Source: Parcubacteria group bacterium GW2011_GWD2_43_10
Lineage (GTDB): Bacteria > Patescibacteriota > Patescibacteriia > Veblenbacterales > UBA10138
NCBI GenBank assembly: GCA_000995845.1
Contig: LCEZ01000023.1
Coordinates: forward strand, 1-18,001
Length of the DNA stretch: 18,001 bases
Direction: 5' to 3'
Both the position numbers and the translations under genes were made by a program. Below the pieces are notes generated by a model, which worked only from the letters and a program-made list of their open reading frames with translations, made no database searches and had not been told where the DNA came from. This document shows, one piece after another, positions 1-6,669 of this stretch (within the stretch, counting starts at the first letter, position 1; every line of letters begins with the position of its first letter).

Positions 1-177
1 CTGAATGACTCCGCTAATAGCTAATATTATACCAAGGTAAAAAGGAAATTTATAATCAGGTTCACCATATGTTCCTATAACGGAAAATAGTCCTATGCCA
101 ACCATAACTAAGTAGACATAAACACCGCCAAATTGCCGTATTACGTGTTGCTTGTCTTCGTATTGCCAAAGTTTCAT
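1..177 (-). CDS. Truncated hypothetical membrane protein (N-terminal 59 residues)
   Basis: Reading the minus strand from an ATG at 177-175 gives an open frame of 59 codons to the window edge, beginning MKLWQYEDKQHVIRQF. Two hydrophobic stretches are visible, roughly residues 18-36 and 46-59, so it is probably a small integral membrane protein. The C-terminus is outside the window. No family is recognised. On the minus strand a TGGTAATAT box (192-184) ends 6 nt before the ATG, so the mRNA may be leaderless; transcription would diverge from tgt. The start is supported only by this promoter placement, since no SD precedes the ATG. Confidence 0.6.
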   Translation of the reverse strand, partial: MKLWQYEDKQHVIRQFGGVYVYLVMVGIGLFSVIGTYGEPDYKFPFYLGIILAISGVIQ

Positions 178-183
178 AGATTA

Positions 184-192
184 ATATTACCA
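184..192 (-). promoter_or_regulatory. Putative extended -10 of the leftmost minus-strand gene
   Basis: The minus strand reads TGGTAATAT, an extended -10 element (TGn plus TAATAT), ending 6 nt before the ATG at 177. No good -35 is seen. The position predicts a start of transcription at or next to the start codon. Confidence 0.4.
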
Positions 193-292
193 CATTTTGA
201 GCTGATTATAGAGCCATTTAAGGAGAAATCTCATAAACAAAACAAGTCTTTCCTCCTTGTATTGCAAAGAGCTCTGGCGTTTACAGCAATAT

Positions 293-320
293 TTGAAAAA
301 ATCGTATAAAGTTATATGAT
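293..320 (+). promoter_or_regulatory. tgt promoter, probably leaderless
   Basis: TTGAAA (293-298) and TATGAT (315-320) are separated by 16 bp. The -10 box ends 6 nt before the tgt ATG at 327, so transcription should begin at about the A of the ATG. There is no SD near the start. A second TATAAA at 305-310 could give an alternative start with a leader of only about 10 nt. Confidence 0.55.
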
Positions 321-326
321 GCGTTT

Positions 327-1454
327 ATGGCGTATTTTGAGATTACTAATATAGATAAAACAACTCAGGCTAGGGTTGGCCGCATAAATACAGCGCATGG
401 TGTGGTGAATACGCCGGCTTTTATGCCCATTGGCACCAAAGGTGCCGTTAAAGCCATTACCCCACAAGAATTAAAAGATAATGGCGCTGATATTATATTG
501 GCTAACACCTATCACTTATGGCAGCGACCGGGTGATGATTTAATAAAGCGAGCCGGGGGTTTGCACAAGTTCATGGGTTGGAGCGGGCCTATCTTGACTG
601 ATTCGGGCGGTTTTCAAGTTTTTTCTTTAGCCAAAACTCGAAAAATTACAGAAGAAGGTGTGAACTTTCGTTTTGATATGGACGGTAGGCAAGAGCTATT
701 GAGTCCAGAGAAATCAATAGATATTCAAGCCAACTTAGGTAGTGACATCGCGCTCATTTTGGATAGTTTTCCTGGCTATCCTTTTGAGTATCAAAAAAGT
801 GAGGAATCAGTGGCACTAACCAAAAGATGGGCTGAGCGGGCAATAAAGCAGCACAAAAAAATCATGTCGCATGGTAAGACTGTTAATCCCGGGCAAAAAT
901 TATGGGGTATTGTTCAGGGAGCAAACTTTACTGAATTACGTGAACAGTCCGCCCGCGGTATGGTTGAGCTCGGATTTCCAGGTTTTGCTATTGGCGGGGT
1001 AGCAGTCGGGGAATCACCAGAGGAAATGCTTAAAGCAGTAGATAAGGCTGTACCTTATTTGCCTGCGGAAGCCCCGCGACATTTACTTGGGGTTGGTAAA
1101 CCCCAAGATATAGTTGAAGCTGTAGCTCGTGGCTGCGATACTTTTGATTGTGTCATTCCAACTAGGGAAGCCAGACATGGTCGGTTGTATATTGATGGTC
1201 TGACCACTCTAGATATTAGGCTAGAAAAGTTCCGAGAAGATTTTACGCCTCCAGATGAAAATTGTGACTGTTATATGTGCCGACACTTCACTAAAGCGTA
1301 TATGAGACACTTATTTGCTATGGCCGAACCTTTGGCTATCAGGCTTTTTACTATGCATAATTTAATGTTTTATTTAAAGTTAATGGCTGATATTCGTAGG
1401 GCCATATCTTCTGGAACATTTACTGATATCTTGCAGTCATACGCAGCTTTGTAA
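327..1454 (+). CDS. tgt: Queuine/preQ1 tRNA-guanine transglycosylase
   Basis: Exchanges guanine 34 in the anticodon of GUN tRNAs for a 7-deazaguanine base. The 375-residue length matches bacterial Tgt. Visible signatures: LTDSGGFQ with the conserved Asp92, the nucleophile motif FDCVIPTR (Asp274), and the zinc site CxCxxC at Cys313/315/318 with His344. The base-recognition loop is unusual: where the Zymomonas enzyme has DEC (Asp156, Cys158), this protein has DSF (Asp146, Phe148), while GGVAVGE (223-229) keeps the bacterial-type Val. No queuosine-synthesis gene is in the window, so whether the substrate is preQ1, queuine or another base is open. The ATG lies 6 nt after a -10 box without SD, suggesting a leaderless mRNA. 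Confidence 0.95.
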   Translation: MAYFEITNIDKTTQARVGRINTAHGVVNTPAFMPIGTKGAVKAITPQELKDNGADIILANTYHLWQRPGDDLIKRAGGLHKFMGWSGPILTDSGGFQVFSLAKTRKITEEGVNFRFDMDGRQELLSPEKSIDIQANLGSDIALILDSFPGYPFEYQKSEESVALTKRWAERAIKQHKKIMSHGKTVNPGQKLWGIVQGANFTELREQSARGMVELGFPGFAIGGVAVGESPEEMLKAVDKAVPYLPAEAPRHLLGVGKPQDIVEAVARGCDTFDCVIPTREARHGRLYIDGLTTLDIRLEKFREDFTPPDENCDCYMCRHFTKAYMRHLFAMAEPLAIRLFTMHNLMFYLKLMADIRRAISSGTFTDILQSYAAL

Positions 1455-1460
1455 TTTTTT

Positions 1461-1498
1461 ATAAAAAAGAGAGGGGCTATTGAATACACAATAGCCCC
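1461..1498 (-). terminator. Rho-independent terminator for the 54-residue protein gene
   Basis: GGGGCTATTG (1473-1482) pairs perfectly with CAATAGCCCC (1489-1498) around a 6-nt loop. The T-rich tract lies on the minus-strand side (complement of 1461-1472), so it terminates leftward transcription of the small gene ending at 1506. The same stem sits 18 nt after the tgt stop and may also slow rightward transcription, but it has no T-tract in that direction. Confidence 0.75.
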
Positions 1499-1505
1499 AA
1501 ACTTG

Positions 1506-1670
1506 TTATTGAGCTTGCAAGCTTTCGGTTAACCCATCAAGGGCGGCCGAAAGTAATTTCAGGATTTTGAGGATTACCTCAAATAATTCCTGAGCAAGCT
1601 CGGGGAGAAACCAGTGCAGCACTAGGAGTGCTAGCGCCAGCGCCAATGCTCCCGTAAACGCTCTGTACAT
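1506..1670 (-). CDS. Small 54-residue membrane protein
   Basis: A short minus-strand frame from ATG (1670-1668) to TAA (1508-1506). The product has one strongly hydrophobic segment (about residues 6-24, rich in Ala and Leu) followed by an amphipathic, helix-prone tail with regularly spaced Leu/Ile and acidic residues, ending LTESLQAQ. It is framed by a near-consensus minus-strand promoter (1847-1875) and a terminator directly after its stop, which argues that it is a real gene. No SD precedes the ATG, and the transcript leader would be about 170 nt and structured. I recognise no family. Function is unknown; small size, one membrane helix and a long folded leader resemble type I toxins, but this is only a resemblance. 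Confidence 0.6.
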   Translation of the reverse strand: MYRAFTGALALALALLVLHWFLPELAQELFEVILKILKLLSAALDGLTESLQAQ

Positions 1671-1692
1671 AAGTACTGGGCGTTAAAAATAA

Positions 1693-1809
1693 GTGGGTAG
1701 ACTGGCGTCTCAGGCGACCAACTCCTGGTCTGCCCTCCGTGGTATTTCACGGAGTGTCCTCCCGGAACCTGGGGACGAATTAATCATCCACAAATCCCAG
1801 GAGGCCTGG
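1693..1809 (-). ncRNA. Structured RNA leader or small RNA of unknown type
   Basis: This stretch is G+C-rich and can fold into a branched RNA. By plus-strand coordinates: a possible closing stem 1693-1698 with 1786-1791; a stem 1713-1720 with 1726-1734 (one bulged T); a 7-bp stem 1735-1741 with 1748-1754; GTCC 1756-1759 with GGAC 1773-1776; and outside these CCAGG 1797-1801 with CCTGG 1805-1809. The minus-strand promoter at 1847-1875 would transcribe it as the 5' leader of the 54-residue protein gene, so I place it on that strand. It lacks recognisable features of tmRNA, RNase P RNA, SRP RNA or a riboswitch class I know. The folds were found by eye, not by energy calculation. Confidence 0.4.
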
Positions 1810-1846
1810 TTTCTCATGACTTTGGGAATGAACAAGTGTTCAGTAC

Positions 1847-1875
1847 TTTATACCCTGCTGTTTATTGCCAGTCAA
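1847..1875 (-). promoter_or_regulatory. Near-consensus minus-strand promoter
   Basis: On the minus strand TTGACT (1875-1870), a 17-bp spacer, then TATAAA (1852-1847). Transcription would start near 1840 and run through the structured leader into the 54-residue protein gene. This is one of the best promoter matches in the window. Confidence 0.65.
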
Positions 1876-1920
1876 GCCTTGCTTTTTTAATCGTTTTCTT
1901 GTAAGGTAGCGACACAAAAA

Positions 1921-1965
1921 TTGATTATAAAATCAACAAATTTACATTAAAAACAACATAAGGAG
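1921..1965 (+). promoter_or_regulatory. purB promoter, palindrome and SD
   Basis: TTGATT (1921-1926), a 16-bp spacer and TACATT (1943-1948) form a promoter. The -35 box is one arm of a perfect palindrome, TTGATT-ataa-AATCAA (1921-1936), which could be a repressor site, although no regulator is known here. AAGGAG (1960-1965) is a clear SD 7 nt before the purB ATG at 1973, unlike most starts in this window. Confidence 0.55.
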
Positions 1966-1972
1966 TACAAAA

Positions 1973-3406
1973 ATGGCAAACAATTTTTTGCCTGGCAACC
2001 TTCGGTATCAACCAAAGGGTCTCATAGATATTTGGGGTTACGACGTGCTTTACCGCCCAGTTGGTGAAGTAGAGCTCGCCAGCCTCAGGGTCTTGGCTGA
2101 GATCGGCGTAATACCGGAATCAGATATCGCCCTGCTTACCCCAGAGGCTGAGCAGCGTATCATCACCATCTGGACAACACTGGTTGATGAAGTGGAAAGA
2201 AAGCATACCAAGCACGATATTAGGGCATGGGTAAGGCTGGCACAGAATGAAGTGCCAGTAGAACTTGGCAGGTGGCTGCATGTTGTGCTCACAAGTTATG
2301 ATCCGCTGGATACAGCTCGCACCATGCAGTTTGTGCAGGCTCATAAGTTGGTCGTGTCACCAGCAATGGTTCAGGTAATGGAGATCTTCATTGAGCTAAT
2401 TACCAAGTTCGCTGGCACAGTTCAGATCGGGCGCACTCATGGGCAGCACGCTCTGCCCATTACGGTCGGCTTTTGGCTGGCAACAATTCTCAGCCGCTTG
2501 CTTTACAACACCAAGAAAATGGATGAGCTAGCAGCTGCTCTGGTTGGTAAGATTTCCGGCGCAGTAGGTGCTTACAACGCCCAAGCCGGACTGGGCATAC
2601 TGCAGAAATGCGGCCAAACTCCATTTGAGGAAAGGGTGCTCATAAAGGTCGGGCTTAAGCCTGCACCTATCAGCACACAGATTCTGCCACCCGAATCGTT
2701 GGCTTATTACCTATTCTCTTGCACCATGCAGTCAGCTGTTATTGCTCAGCTGGGGAGAGATTGTCGGCATTTGATGAGAACCGAAATCGCCGAGATTGGC
2801 GAACCATTCGAAGAGGGTCAGGTAGGCTCCTCGACCATGGCCCACAAGCGCAATCCCATCAACTTCGAAAATCTCGAAGGAATGTTCATTCGAACCAAGA
2901 ACGAATTTGGCAAAGTGCTGGATACACTAGTGAGCGAACATCAGCGCGATTTGGTGGCGAGCAGTGTGTATCGGGATTTCCCGATTATCGTCGTGAATCT
3001 GGTTCAGCAGCTTAGTACGCTTCTGCGAAAGAATGACAAGGGAGCCACCTTTCTTTCCCGCTTGTCGGTTGATGAAGCGAATTTGCGCCGTAACTTCAAA
3101 ATGAGCGCCAATGTCATTTTGGCCGAACCATTGTATATAGCCTTGCAAATGGCAGGGTATAAAGGCGATGCCCATAAGCTCATTAATGAGAAAGCAGTTT
3201 CTCTTGCTAAAAATGCAAACTTGAAACTCATTGATGCTGTCAAACATTTGGCAGACAACGACGCTGATTTATGGGAAGCGGTCAGAAATATTCCTGAGGA
3301 AGTAATAACGCTCATGCGTGAGCCGGAGAATTATATTGGCTTAGCCAAAGAAAAGGCTATGGAGGTAGCAAGTAGTGCCGGATCATATTTAAGTCACAGA
3401 GAATAG
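1973..3406 (+). CDS. purB: Adenylosuccinate lyase
   Basis: Cleaves adenylosuccinate to AMP and fumarate and, in de novo purine synthesis, SAICAR to AICAR. The 477-residue protein belongs to the fumarase/aspartase superfamily: the GRTHGQHALP block (153-162) carries the conserved His residues, and the flexible catalytic loop GSSTMAHKRNP (285-295) is the superfamily signature with the catalytic Ser. TSYDPLDTARTMQF (107-120) matches the PurB helix that usually reads TS-D-DTA. The start is fixed by AAGGAG 7 nt upstream. No other purine gene is in the window, so a role in AMP formation or salvage is likely but not shown. The first three quarters are G+C-richer and use more CTG/CTC/ATC codons than the neighbours, hinting at transfer. 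A terminator follows. Confidence 0.92.
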   Translation: MANNFLPGNLRYQPKGLIDIWGYDVLYRPVGEVELASLRVLAEIGVIPESDIALLTPEAEQRIITIWTTLVDEVERKHTKHDIRAWVRLAQNEVPVELGRWLHVVLTSYDPLDTARTMQFVQAHKLVVSPAMVQVMEIFIELITKFAGTVQIGRTHGQHALPITVGFWLATILSRLLYNTKKMDELAAALVGKISGAVGAYNAQAGLGILQKCGQTPFEERVLIKVGLKPAPISTQILPPESLAYYLFSCTMQSAVIAQLGRDCRHLMRTEIAEIGEPFEEGQVGSSTMAHKRNPINFENLEGMFIRTKNEFGKVLDTLVSEHQRDLVASSVYRDFPIIVVNLVQQLSTLLRKNDKGATFLSRLSVDEANLRRNFKMSANVILAEPLYIALQMAGYKGDAHKLINEKAVSLAKNANLKLIDAVKHLADNDADLWEAVRNIPEEVITLMREPENYIGLAKEKAMEVASSAGSYLSHRE

Positions 3407-3441
3407 ATTATTGAAACATAAATAAGTAATTACATTATCTT

Positions 3442-3470
3442 AAGCCCTGAGGATTTCAGGGCTTTTTATT
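3442..3470 (+). terminator. Rho-independent terminator after purB
   Basis: AAGCCCTGA (3442-3450) pairs with TCAGGGCTT (3456-3464) around a 5-nt loop, followed by a T-rich tract to 3470. It separates purB from the peptidase gene. Confidence 0.88.
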
Positions 3471-3483
3471 TATCTTATAAATC

Positions 3484-3492
3484 TGCTATCCT
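3484..3492 (+). promoter_or_regulatory. Extended -10 of the M23 peptidase gene
   Basis: TGCTATCCT is an extended -10 that ends 8 nt before the ATG at 3501. No convincing -35 is seen. The spacing predicts an mRNA that is leaderless or nearly so. Confidence 0.5.
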
Positions 3493-3500
3493 GTCAAAGT

Positions 3501-4628
3501 ATGAAAAAGGCAATAATACTCATATTTGGTTTGCTCGCAATCGTCGCTATTGGCTTAGCCGGAAGGTTTTTTGTGAGTGGGGATGAAGATACCTGGTTGT
3601 GCCAGAATGGCCAATGGGTACGGCATGGCCAGCCGAGCACACCAGCACCCACTACTGGTTGTGAACCAGAGGAGAAAAAAGCCGAAATAGTTTTGCCTAT
3701 CGTAGGCTACGGTTCCAGGCGAACTTATAAAACTTACGGCGAATATATTCAGGATAGATTTACCGGTTATCATGTGGGTGATGATGTGGAATTTGCTGAT
3801 ATGAAAGAAAGGATTCCAGTGGTGGCCGTAGCAAAAGGAGTTGTGAAAAAAATTGGTACAGTTTCAGGTTACGGCGGCTTGGTGATTATCCAGCATGAGA
3901 TAGACGGCGAAAAAATTAATTCTCTTTATGGCCATCTTGATATTGCCCAAAGTCCGTTAAAAGAAGGTTTGGCTGTTGAGGCCGGTGATTACATTGCGCC
4001 ATTGGGGGAAGATAAAACCAAAGAAACAGACGGCGAACGCAAACATTTGCATTTTGCGTTATATAAAGGGGATGAAATTAGGTTACAAGGTTATGAAAAA
4101 GACCCAAACAAACTCGCCAATTGGATCAATCCGACTGATTTCTTTAATGAGCAGGGCGTAAAAGTAGATGATTATTCACGAGCCTATAATCCAACATCAG
4201 ATTTGGGAGGCAATATTTTTAAGATTCGTTTTGCCATACCTGGGGGCATGGAAGTGGAATATATTCCGCAAATTCAGGCGTTAAATGTTTTTAAATTATC
4301 AGGCGAAGGTACGGCGCGAGAACGTTCGCAGGTATTAATCCGTTATTTTGATGCGACTGATTTCCAAACCCTCTCCACTGTAACTATCCACTCAACCGAA
4401 GATACGAATGTGGGTGAAGGTAATTTTCCTGCCAAGCGTTATGATATAGAAAAAAAAGATGGCGTGGCTGATTTTCCTTATCAACCCTCATGGCGCAACG
4501 AGAGGCATATTGTGACGGATTTTAAGACCGGCCCGAATTACGCTCGCTTTTATGTGGTAGCTAAGAATCCAGAGTTATCTGAGAATATTTATAAAGCGGT
4601 TTTAGCCGGGATACAAGTAGTGCCTTAA
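3501..4628 (+). CDS. Secreted or membrane-anchored M23 (LytM-like) metallopeptidase
   Basis: A peptidoglycan endopeptidase-type protein of 375 residues. Residues 3-24 are a hydrophobic signal or anchor segment. Next comes a short Cys-flanked linker (Cys34 to Cys54) with the pattern NGQWVRHGQPSTPAP, which I believe recurs in exported CPR proteins. The M23 domain spans about 65-215 and has the zinc ligands intact: HVGDD (His91, Asp95), YGHL (His145) and HLHF (His182, His184). Residues 220-375 form a beta-rich C-terminal region that I do not recognise. The expected role is trimming cross-linked peptidoglycan outside the membrane. It begins 8 nt after an extended -10 box and is isolated from purB by a terminator. 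Confidence 0.88.
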   Translation: MKKAIILIFGLLAIVAIGLAGRFFVSGDEDTWLCQNGQWVRHGQPSTPAPTTGCEPEEKKAEIVLPIVGYGSRRTYKTYGEYIQDRFTGYHVGDDVEFADMKERIPVVAVAKGVVKKIGTVSGYGGLVIIQHEIDGEKINSLYGHLDIAQSPLKEGLAVEAGDYIAPLGEDKTKETDGERKHLHFALYKGDEIRLQGYEKDPNKLANWINPTDFFNEQGVKVDDYSRAYNPTSDLGGNIFKIRFAIPGGMEVEYIPQIQALNVFKLSGEGTARERSQVLIRYFDATDFQTLSTVTIHSTEDTNVGEGNFPAKRYDIEKKDGVADFPYQPSWRNERHIVTDFKTGPNYARFYVVAKNPELSENIYKAVLAGIQVVP

Positions 4629-4637
4629 CACCAGCCT

Positions 4638-4646
4638 TGCTATAAT
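4638..4646 (+). promoter_or_regulatory. Consensus extended -10 of the ZIP gene, leaderless
   Basis: TGCTATAAT is a perfect extended -10. Its last base is 6 nt before the ATG at 4653, so transcription should start at the start codon. The -35 region is poor, as is usual for extended -10 promoters. Confidence 0.65.
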
Positions 4647-4652
4647 TCAGTT

Positions 4653-5393
4653 ATGTCTTGGTTTCCAGCCCTCATTAGTGTTTTTATTGTTAGCCTCATC
4701 TCTTTTGTGGGACTTTTTACACTGTCTTTGTCGATCGACAGACTAAAGCGGTTGATGTTTGTTCTTATCAGTTTTGCCGCCGGCACACTTTTGGGTGATA
4801 CTTTTCTTCATATTTTTCCTGAATTAGCCGAGGAAATTGGTTTTGAATTACCGGTTGGCTTGTCTATTTTAGGCGCCATGCTACTTTTTTATTTATTGGA
4901 AAATGTAATTCACTGGCATCACTATCATCACATTAGTGACGAGGATAAGCATCCAGTTGGCACGCTTAATTTGGTTGGTGATGGGTTTCATAATTTGATT
5001 GACGGCATGATAATTGGTGCCGCCTACTTAGTAGATCTGCGTCTAGGCATTGCCACCACTATGGCGGTAGCGTTCCATGAGATTCCTCAAGAGATAGGTG
5101 ATTTTGCCATACTAATTCATAGTGGCTTTTCTAAAACGCGCGCCTTAGTGCTTAATTTTATTTCCGCTTTGGTTGCTGTGATCGGTGTATTGCTGGTTAT
5201 TTGGTTTGGCCAAGTAGTTGAAGGGCTTTTACCTTTATTATTGGCTTTTACTGCTGGCGGGTTTATTTATATAGCGACTGTTGACCTGATACCGGAACTT
5301 CATAAAGAAGTAAGGATTGGTAAGTCAGCTTTACAATTAGTGTTTTTAATAGCTGGTATAGCCTTAATGGCATTCTTTACTCTATTGGAATAA
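4653..5393 (+). CDS. ZIP-family divalent metal transporter
   Basis: An integral membrane protein of 246 residues expected to import zinc or related divalent cations. It has about eight hydrophobic segments. A His-rich cytoplasmic loop (His87, 89, 90, 92, 93) lies before the two metal-binding helices, which show the classic motifs GDGFHNLIDG (109-118) and FHEIPQEIGDF (141-151). A third typical block, GGFIYIATVDLIPEL, lies near the C-terminus. This matches the bacterial ZupT/ZIP type with N- and C-termini outside. It is probably a single-gene unit: its own promoter ends 6 nt before the ATG with no SD, and the metK promoter begins inside its last codons. The specific metal cannot be read from the sequence. 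Confidence 0.92.
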   Translation: MSWFPALISVFIVSLISFVGLFTLSLSIDRLKRLMFVLISFAAGTLLGDTFLHIFPELAEEIGFELPVGLSILGAMLLFYLLENVIHWHHYHHISDEDKHPVGTLNLVGDGFHNLIDGMIIGAAYLVDLRLGIATTMAVAFHEIPQEIGDFAILIHSGFSKTRALVLNFISALVAVIGVLLVIWFGQVVEGLLPLLLAFTAGGFIYIATVDLIPELHKEVRIGKSALQLVFLIAGIALMAFFTLLE

Positions 5394-5413
5394 ATTTTGG
5401 GCTGTGCTATAGT
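5385..5413 (+). promoter_or_regulatory. metK promoter
   Basis: TTGGAA (5385-5390), a 17-bp spacer and TATAGT (5408-5413) preceded by TGC give an extended -10 promoter. Transcription would start near 5420, about 17 nt before the riboswitch aptamer. The -35 overlaps the end of the ZIP gene. Confidence 0.65.
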
Positions 5414-5436
5414 GCTGGGGTAATTAACAATTAATA

Positions 5437-5585
5437 ATTATCAAGAGTAGGCACGAGGGAACTAGCCCGTTATTAGTGTCTCAGCAACCTGTCCGCCGTG
5501 GCGGATAAGGTGCTACTTCTAGCTCCGCCTTGGGTGGAGAGAGATAATATTGCTTTTATCTCTTTCTATAAGTGCGGAAGGAGAT
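5437..5585 (+). promoter_or_regulatory. SAM-I (S-box) riboswitch controlling metK translation
   Basis: The aptamer spans 5437-5548. P1 is ATTATC (5437-5442) with GATAAT (5543-5548). The SAM-I core is readable: ATCAAGAG, GAGGGAACTAGCCC, AGCAACC, a P3 stem TCCGCC/GGCGGA, AAGGTGCTA, and P4 at 5523-5529 with 5533-5539. The expression platform offers two exclusive folds. One is a 12-bp antisequester, 5536-5547 with 5556-5567, which consumes the 3' strand of P1 and part of P4. The other is a 10-bp sequester, 5558-5567 with 5576-5585, which buries the SD GGAAGGAG (5576-5583). SAM binding should stabilise P1, release 5558-5567 and block ribosome binding. No T-tract terminator is present, so control is predicted to be translational. 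Confidence 0.88.
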
Positions 5586-5592
5586 TTTTTAT

Positions 5593-6648
5593 ATGCGATT
5601 TGAACCAACTATATACACAGTGGAAAGCGTAACCTCCGGGCACCCAGACAAGGTTTGTGATCAAATGTCGGATGCGATATTGGATGAATGCTTGAGCCAA
5701 GATCCGCATTCGCGCGTAGCCATTGAAGTCATGGGCAGTCATGGTCTGGTGGTGGTTGCCGGAGAGGTAACAACTAAGGCGACGGTTAATTACGAAAAAA
5801 TAGTTCACGATATTTATACACAATTGGGCTATAGTAACGATATAAAAGTAATAACCCATGTAGCTGAGCAAGCGCCGGAGATTGCTAAAGGGGTGGATAC
5901 TGGCGGTGCGGGCGATCAAGGCATTATGTACGGTTATGCCACCAATGAGACGCCTGAATATTTACCCAGAGGAGTTGTTTTGGCCCATTCTCTAGCTCGC
6001 GGCTTGGAACAATTACGCACTTCCAAGGCTTTAACTTGGCTTGAACCAGATGGCAAAACTGAAGTTACTGCGACCAACGGTAACATTTTGACCATATTGG
6101 TTGGTGCCCAGCATTCTCCAGGTATAGAGCAATCCCAGATAAAGAATGATTTAGTGGAGAAATTAATAGAGCCTTTGTTAGGTGATTTAACTGGAGTGGA
6201 AATATTAGTTAACACCAGTGGTAGCTTTACTCAAGGCGGTTTTCAGGCTGATACCGGCCTCACGGGCCGGAAAATAATGGTGGATACTTATGGCGGCCTA
6301 ATACCGCACGGTGGCGGTTGTTTTTCTGGAAAAGATCCGTCTAAAGTAGATCGCTCCGCTGCTTATATGTGCCGGTTTGTGGCTAAGAATTTGGTAGCGG
6401 CTGGTTATGCACGCGAATGTTTAGTGTCGGTTGCTTATGCTATTGGTCGGGCAGAACCCTTGATGACGGAAGCGTTCAATGAAAAACAGGAATCTTTAAA
6501 TGAAGTTGTTCAGAAAAATTTTGATTTTCGGCCACGGGCTATTATTGAACGATTGGATTTGCTTAAACCCCTATACCGACAAACCGCCACTTATGGGCAT
6601 TTTGGTAAAGCTGGTTTGCCTTGGGAGGAAATAATAGCTATAAAGTAG
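5593..6648 (+). CDS. metK: S-adenosylmethionine synthetase
   Basis: Makes SAM from methionine and ATP. Motifs: SGHPDK near the N-terminus (15-20), GAGDQGIMYGYA (105-116) and the P-loop-like GGGCFSGKDPSKVDRSAAY (240-258). I choose the ATG at 5593 because GGAAGGAG (5576-5583) sits 9 nt upstream and the protein then begins just before TVESVTSGHPDK; the in-frame GTG at 5572 lies inside the loop of the SD-sequestering hairpin. The 351-residue product is about 30 residues shorter than the Escherichia coli enzyme, mainly in loops and the C-terminus, yet all catalytic blocks look intact. Expression should fall when SAM is plentiful through the riboswitch immediately upstream. msrB follows after 21 nt. 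Confidence 0.95.
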   Translation: MRFEPTIYTVESVTSGHPDKVCDQMSDAILDECLSQDPHSRVAIEVMGSHGLVVVAGEVTTKATVNYEKIVHDIYTQLGYSNDIKVITHVAEQAPEIAKGVDTGGAGDQGIMYGYATNETPEYLPRGVVLAHSLARGLEQLRTSKALTWLEPDGKTEVTATNGNILTILVGAQHSPGIEQSQIKNDLVEKLIEPLLGDLTGVEILVNTSGSFTQGGFQADTGLTGRKIMVDTYGGLIPHGGGCFSGKDPSKVDRSAAYMCRFVAKNLVAAGYARECLVSVAYAIGRAEPLMTEAFNEKQESLNEVVQKNFDFRPRAIIERLDLLKPLYRQTATYGHFGKAGLPWEEIIAIK

Positions 6649-6657
6649 ATAGCTGTT

Positions 6658-6663
6658 TATAAT
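6658..6663 (+). promoter_or_regulatory. Consensus -10 box before msrB, leaderless
   Basis: A perfect TATAAT ends 6 nt before the msrB ATG at 6670. There is no SD. It would give msrB a SAM-independent leaderless transcript besides any readthrough from metK. Confidence 0.5.
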
Positions 6664-6669
6664 TAGGCT

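Noticed and set aside
185..258. Minus-strand AAGGAGG (complement of 252-258) before a 15-codon frame starting at ATG 231
   Set aside because: The SD is about 20 nt from the ATG, too far, and the peptide is too short to support. It may be chance or part of an untranslated leader.
1473..1498. Hairpin after tgt as a standard rightward terminator
   Set aside because: It has no T-tract on the plus-strand side; the tract lies on the minus strand, so it is assigned to the leftward gene.
1461..1840. Possibility that the minus-strand transcript is tmRNA or RNase P RNA, given its length of about 375 nt
   Set aside because: No tRNA-like T-arm or CCA end, no tag frame ending in an Ala-rich degradation signal, and none of the conserved RNase P RNA blocks; the frame encodes a membrane protein instead.
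1693..1890. Plus-strand 65-codon frame opposite the structured leader
   Set aside because: It has no SD, promoter or protein-like pattern, and it lies over a region whose stems and minus-strand promoter explain the sequence better.
1876..1890. T-run after CAAGCCTTG as a terminator before purB
   Set aside because: The only stem, CAAG with CTTG, has a one-base loop and cannot form a stable hairpin.
3976..4161. Plus-strand frame inside the M23 peptidase gene, and the many minus-strand frames inside purB, metK, asnS, aspS and tpiA
   Set aside because: All lie within well-supported genes in other frames and have no family pattern or start signals of their own.
5572..5592. GTG at 5572 as the metK start
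   Set aside because: It would lie before and within the SD hairpin, adds residues with no family match, and the ATG at 5593 has GGAAGGAG 9 nt upstream.
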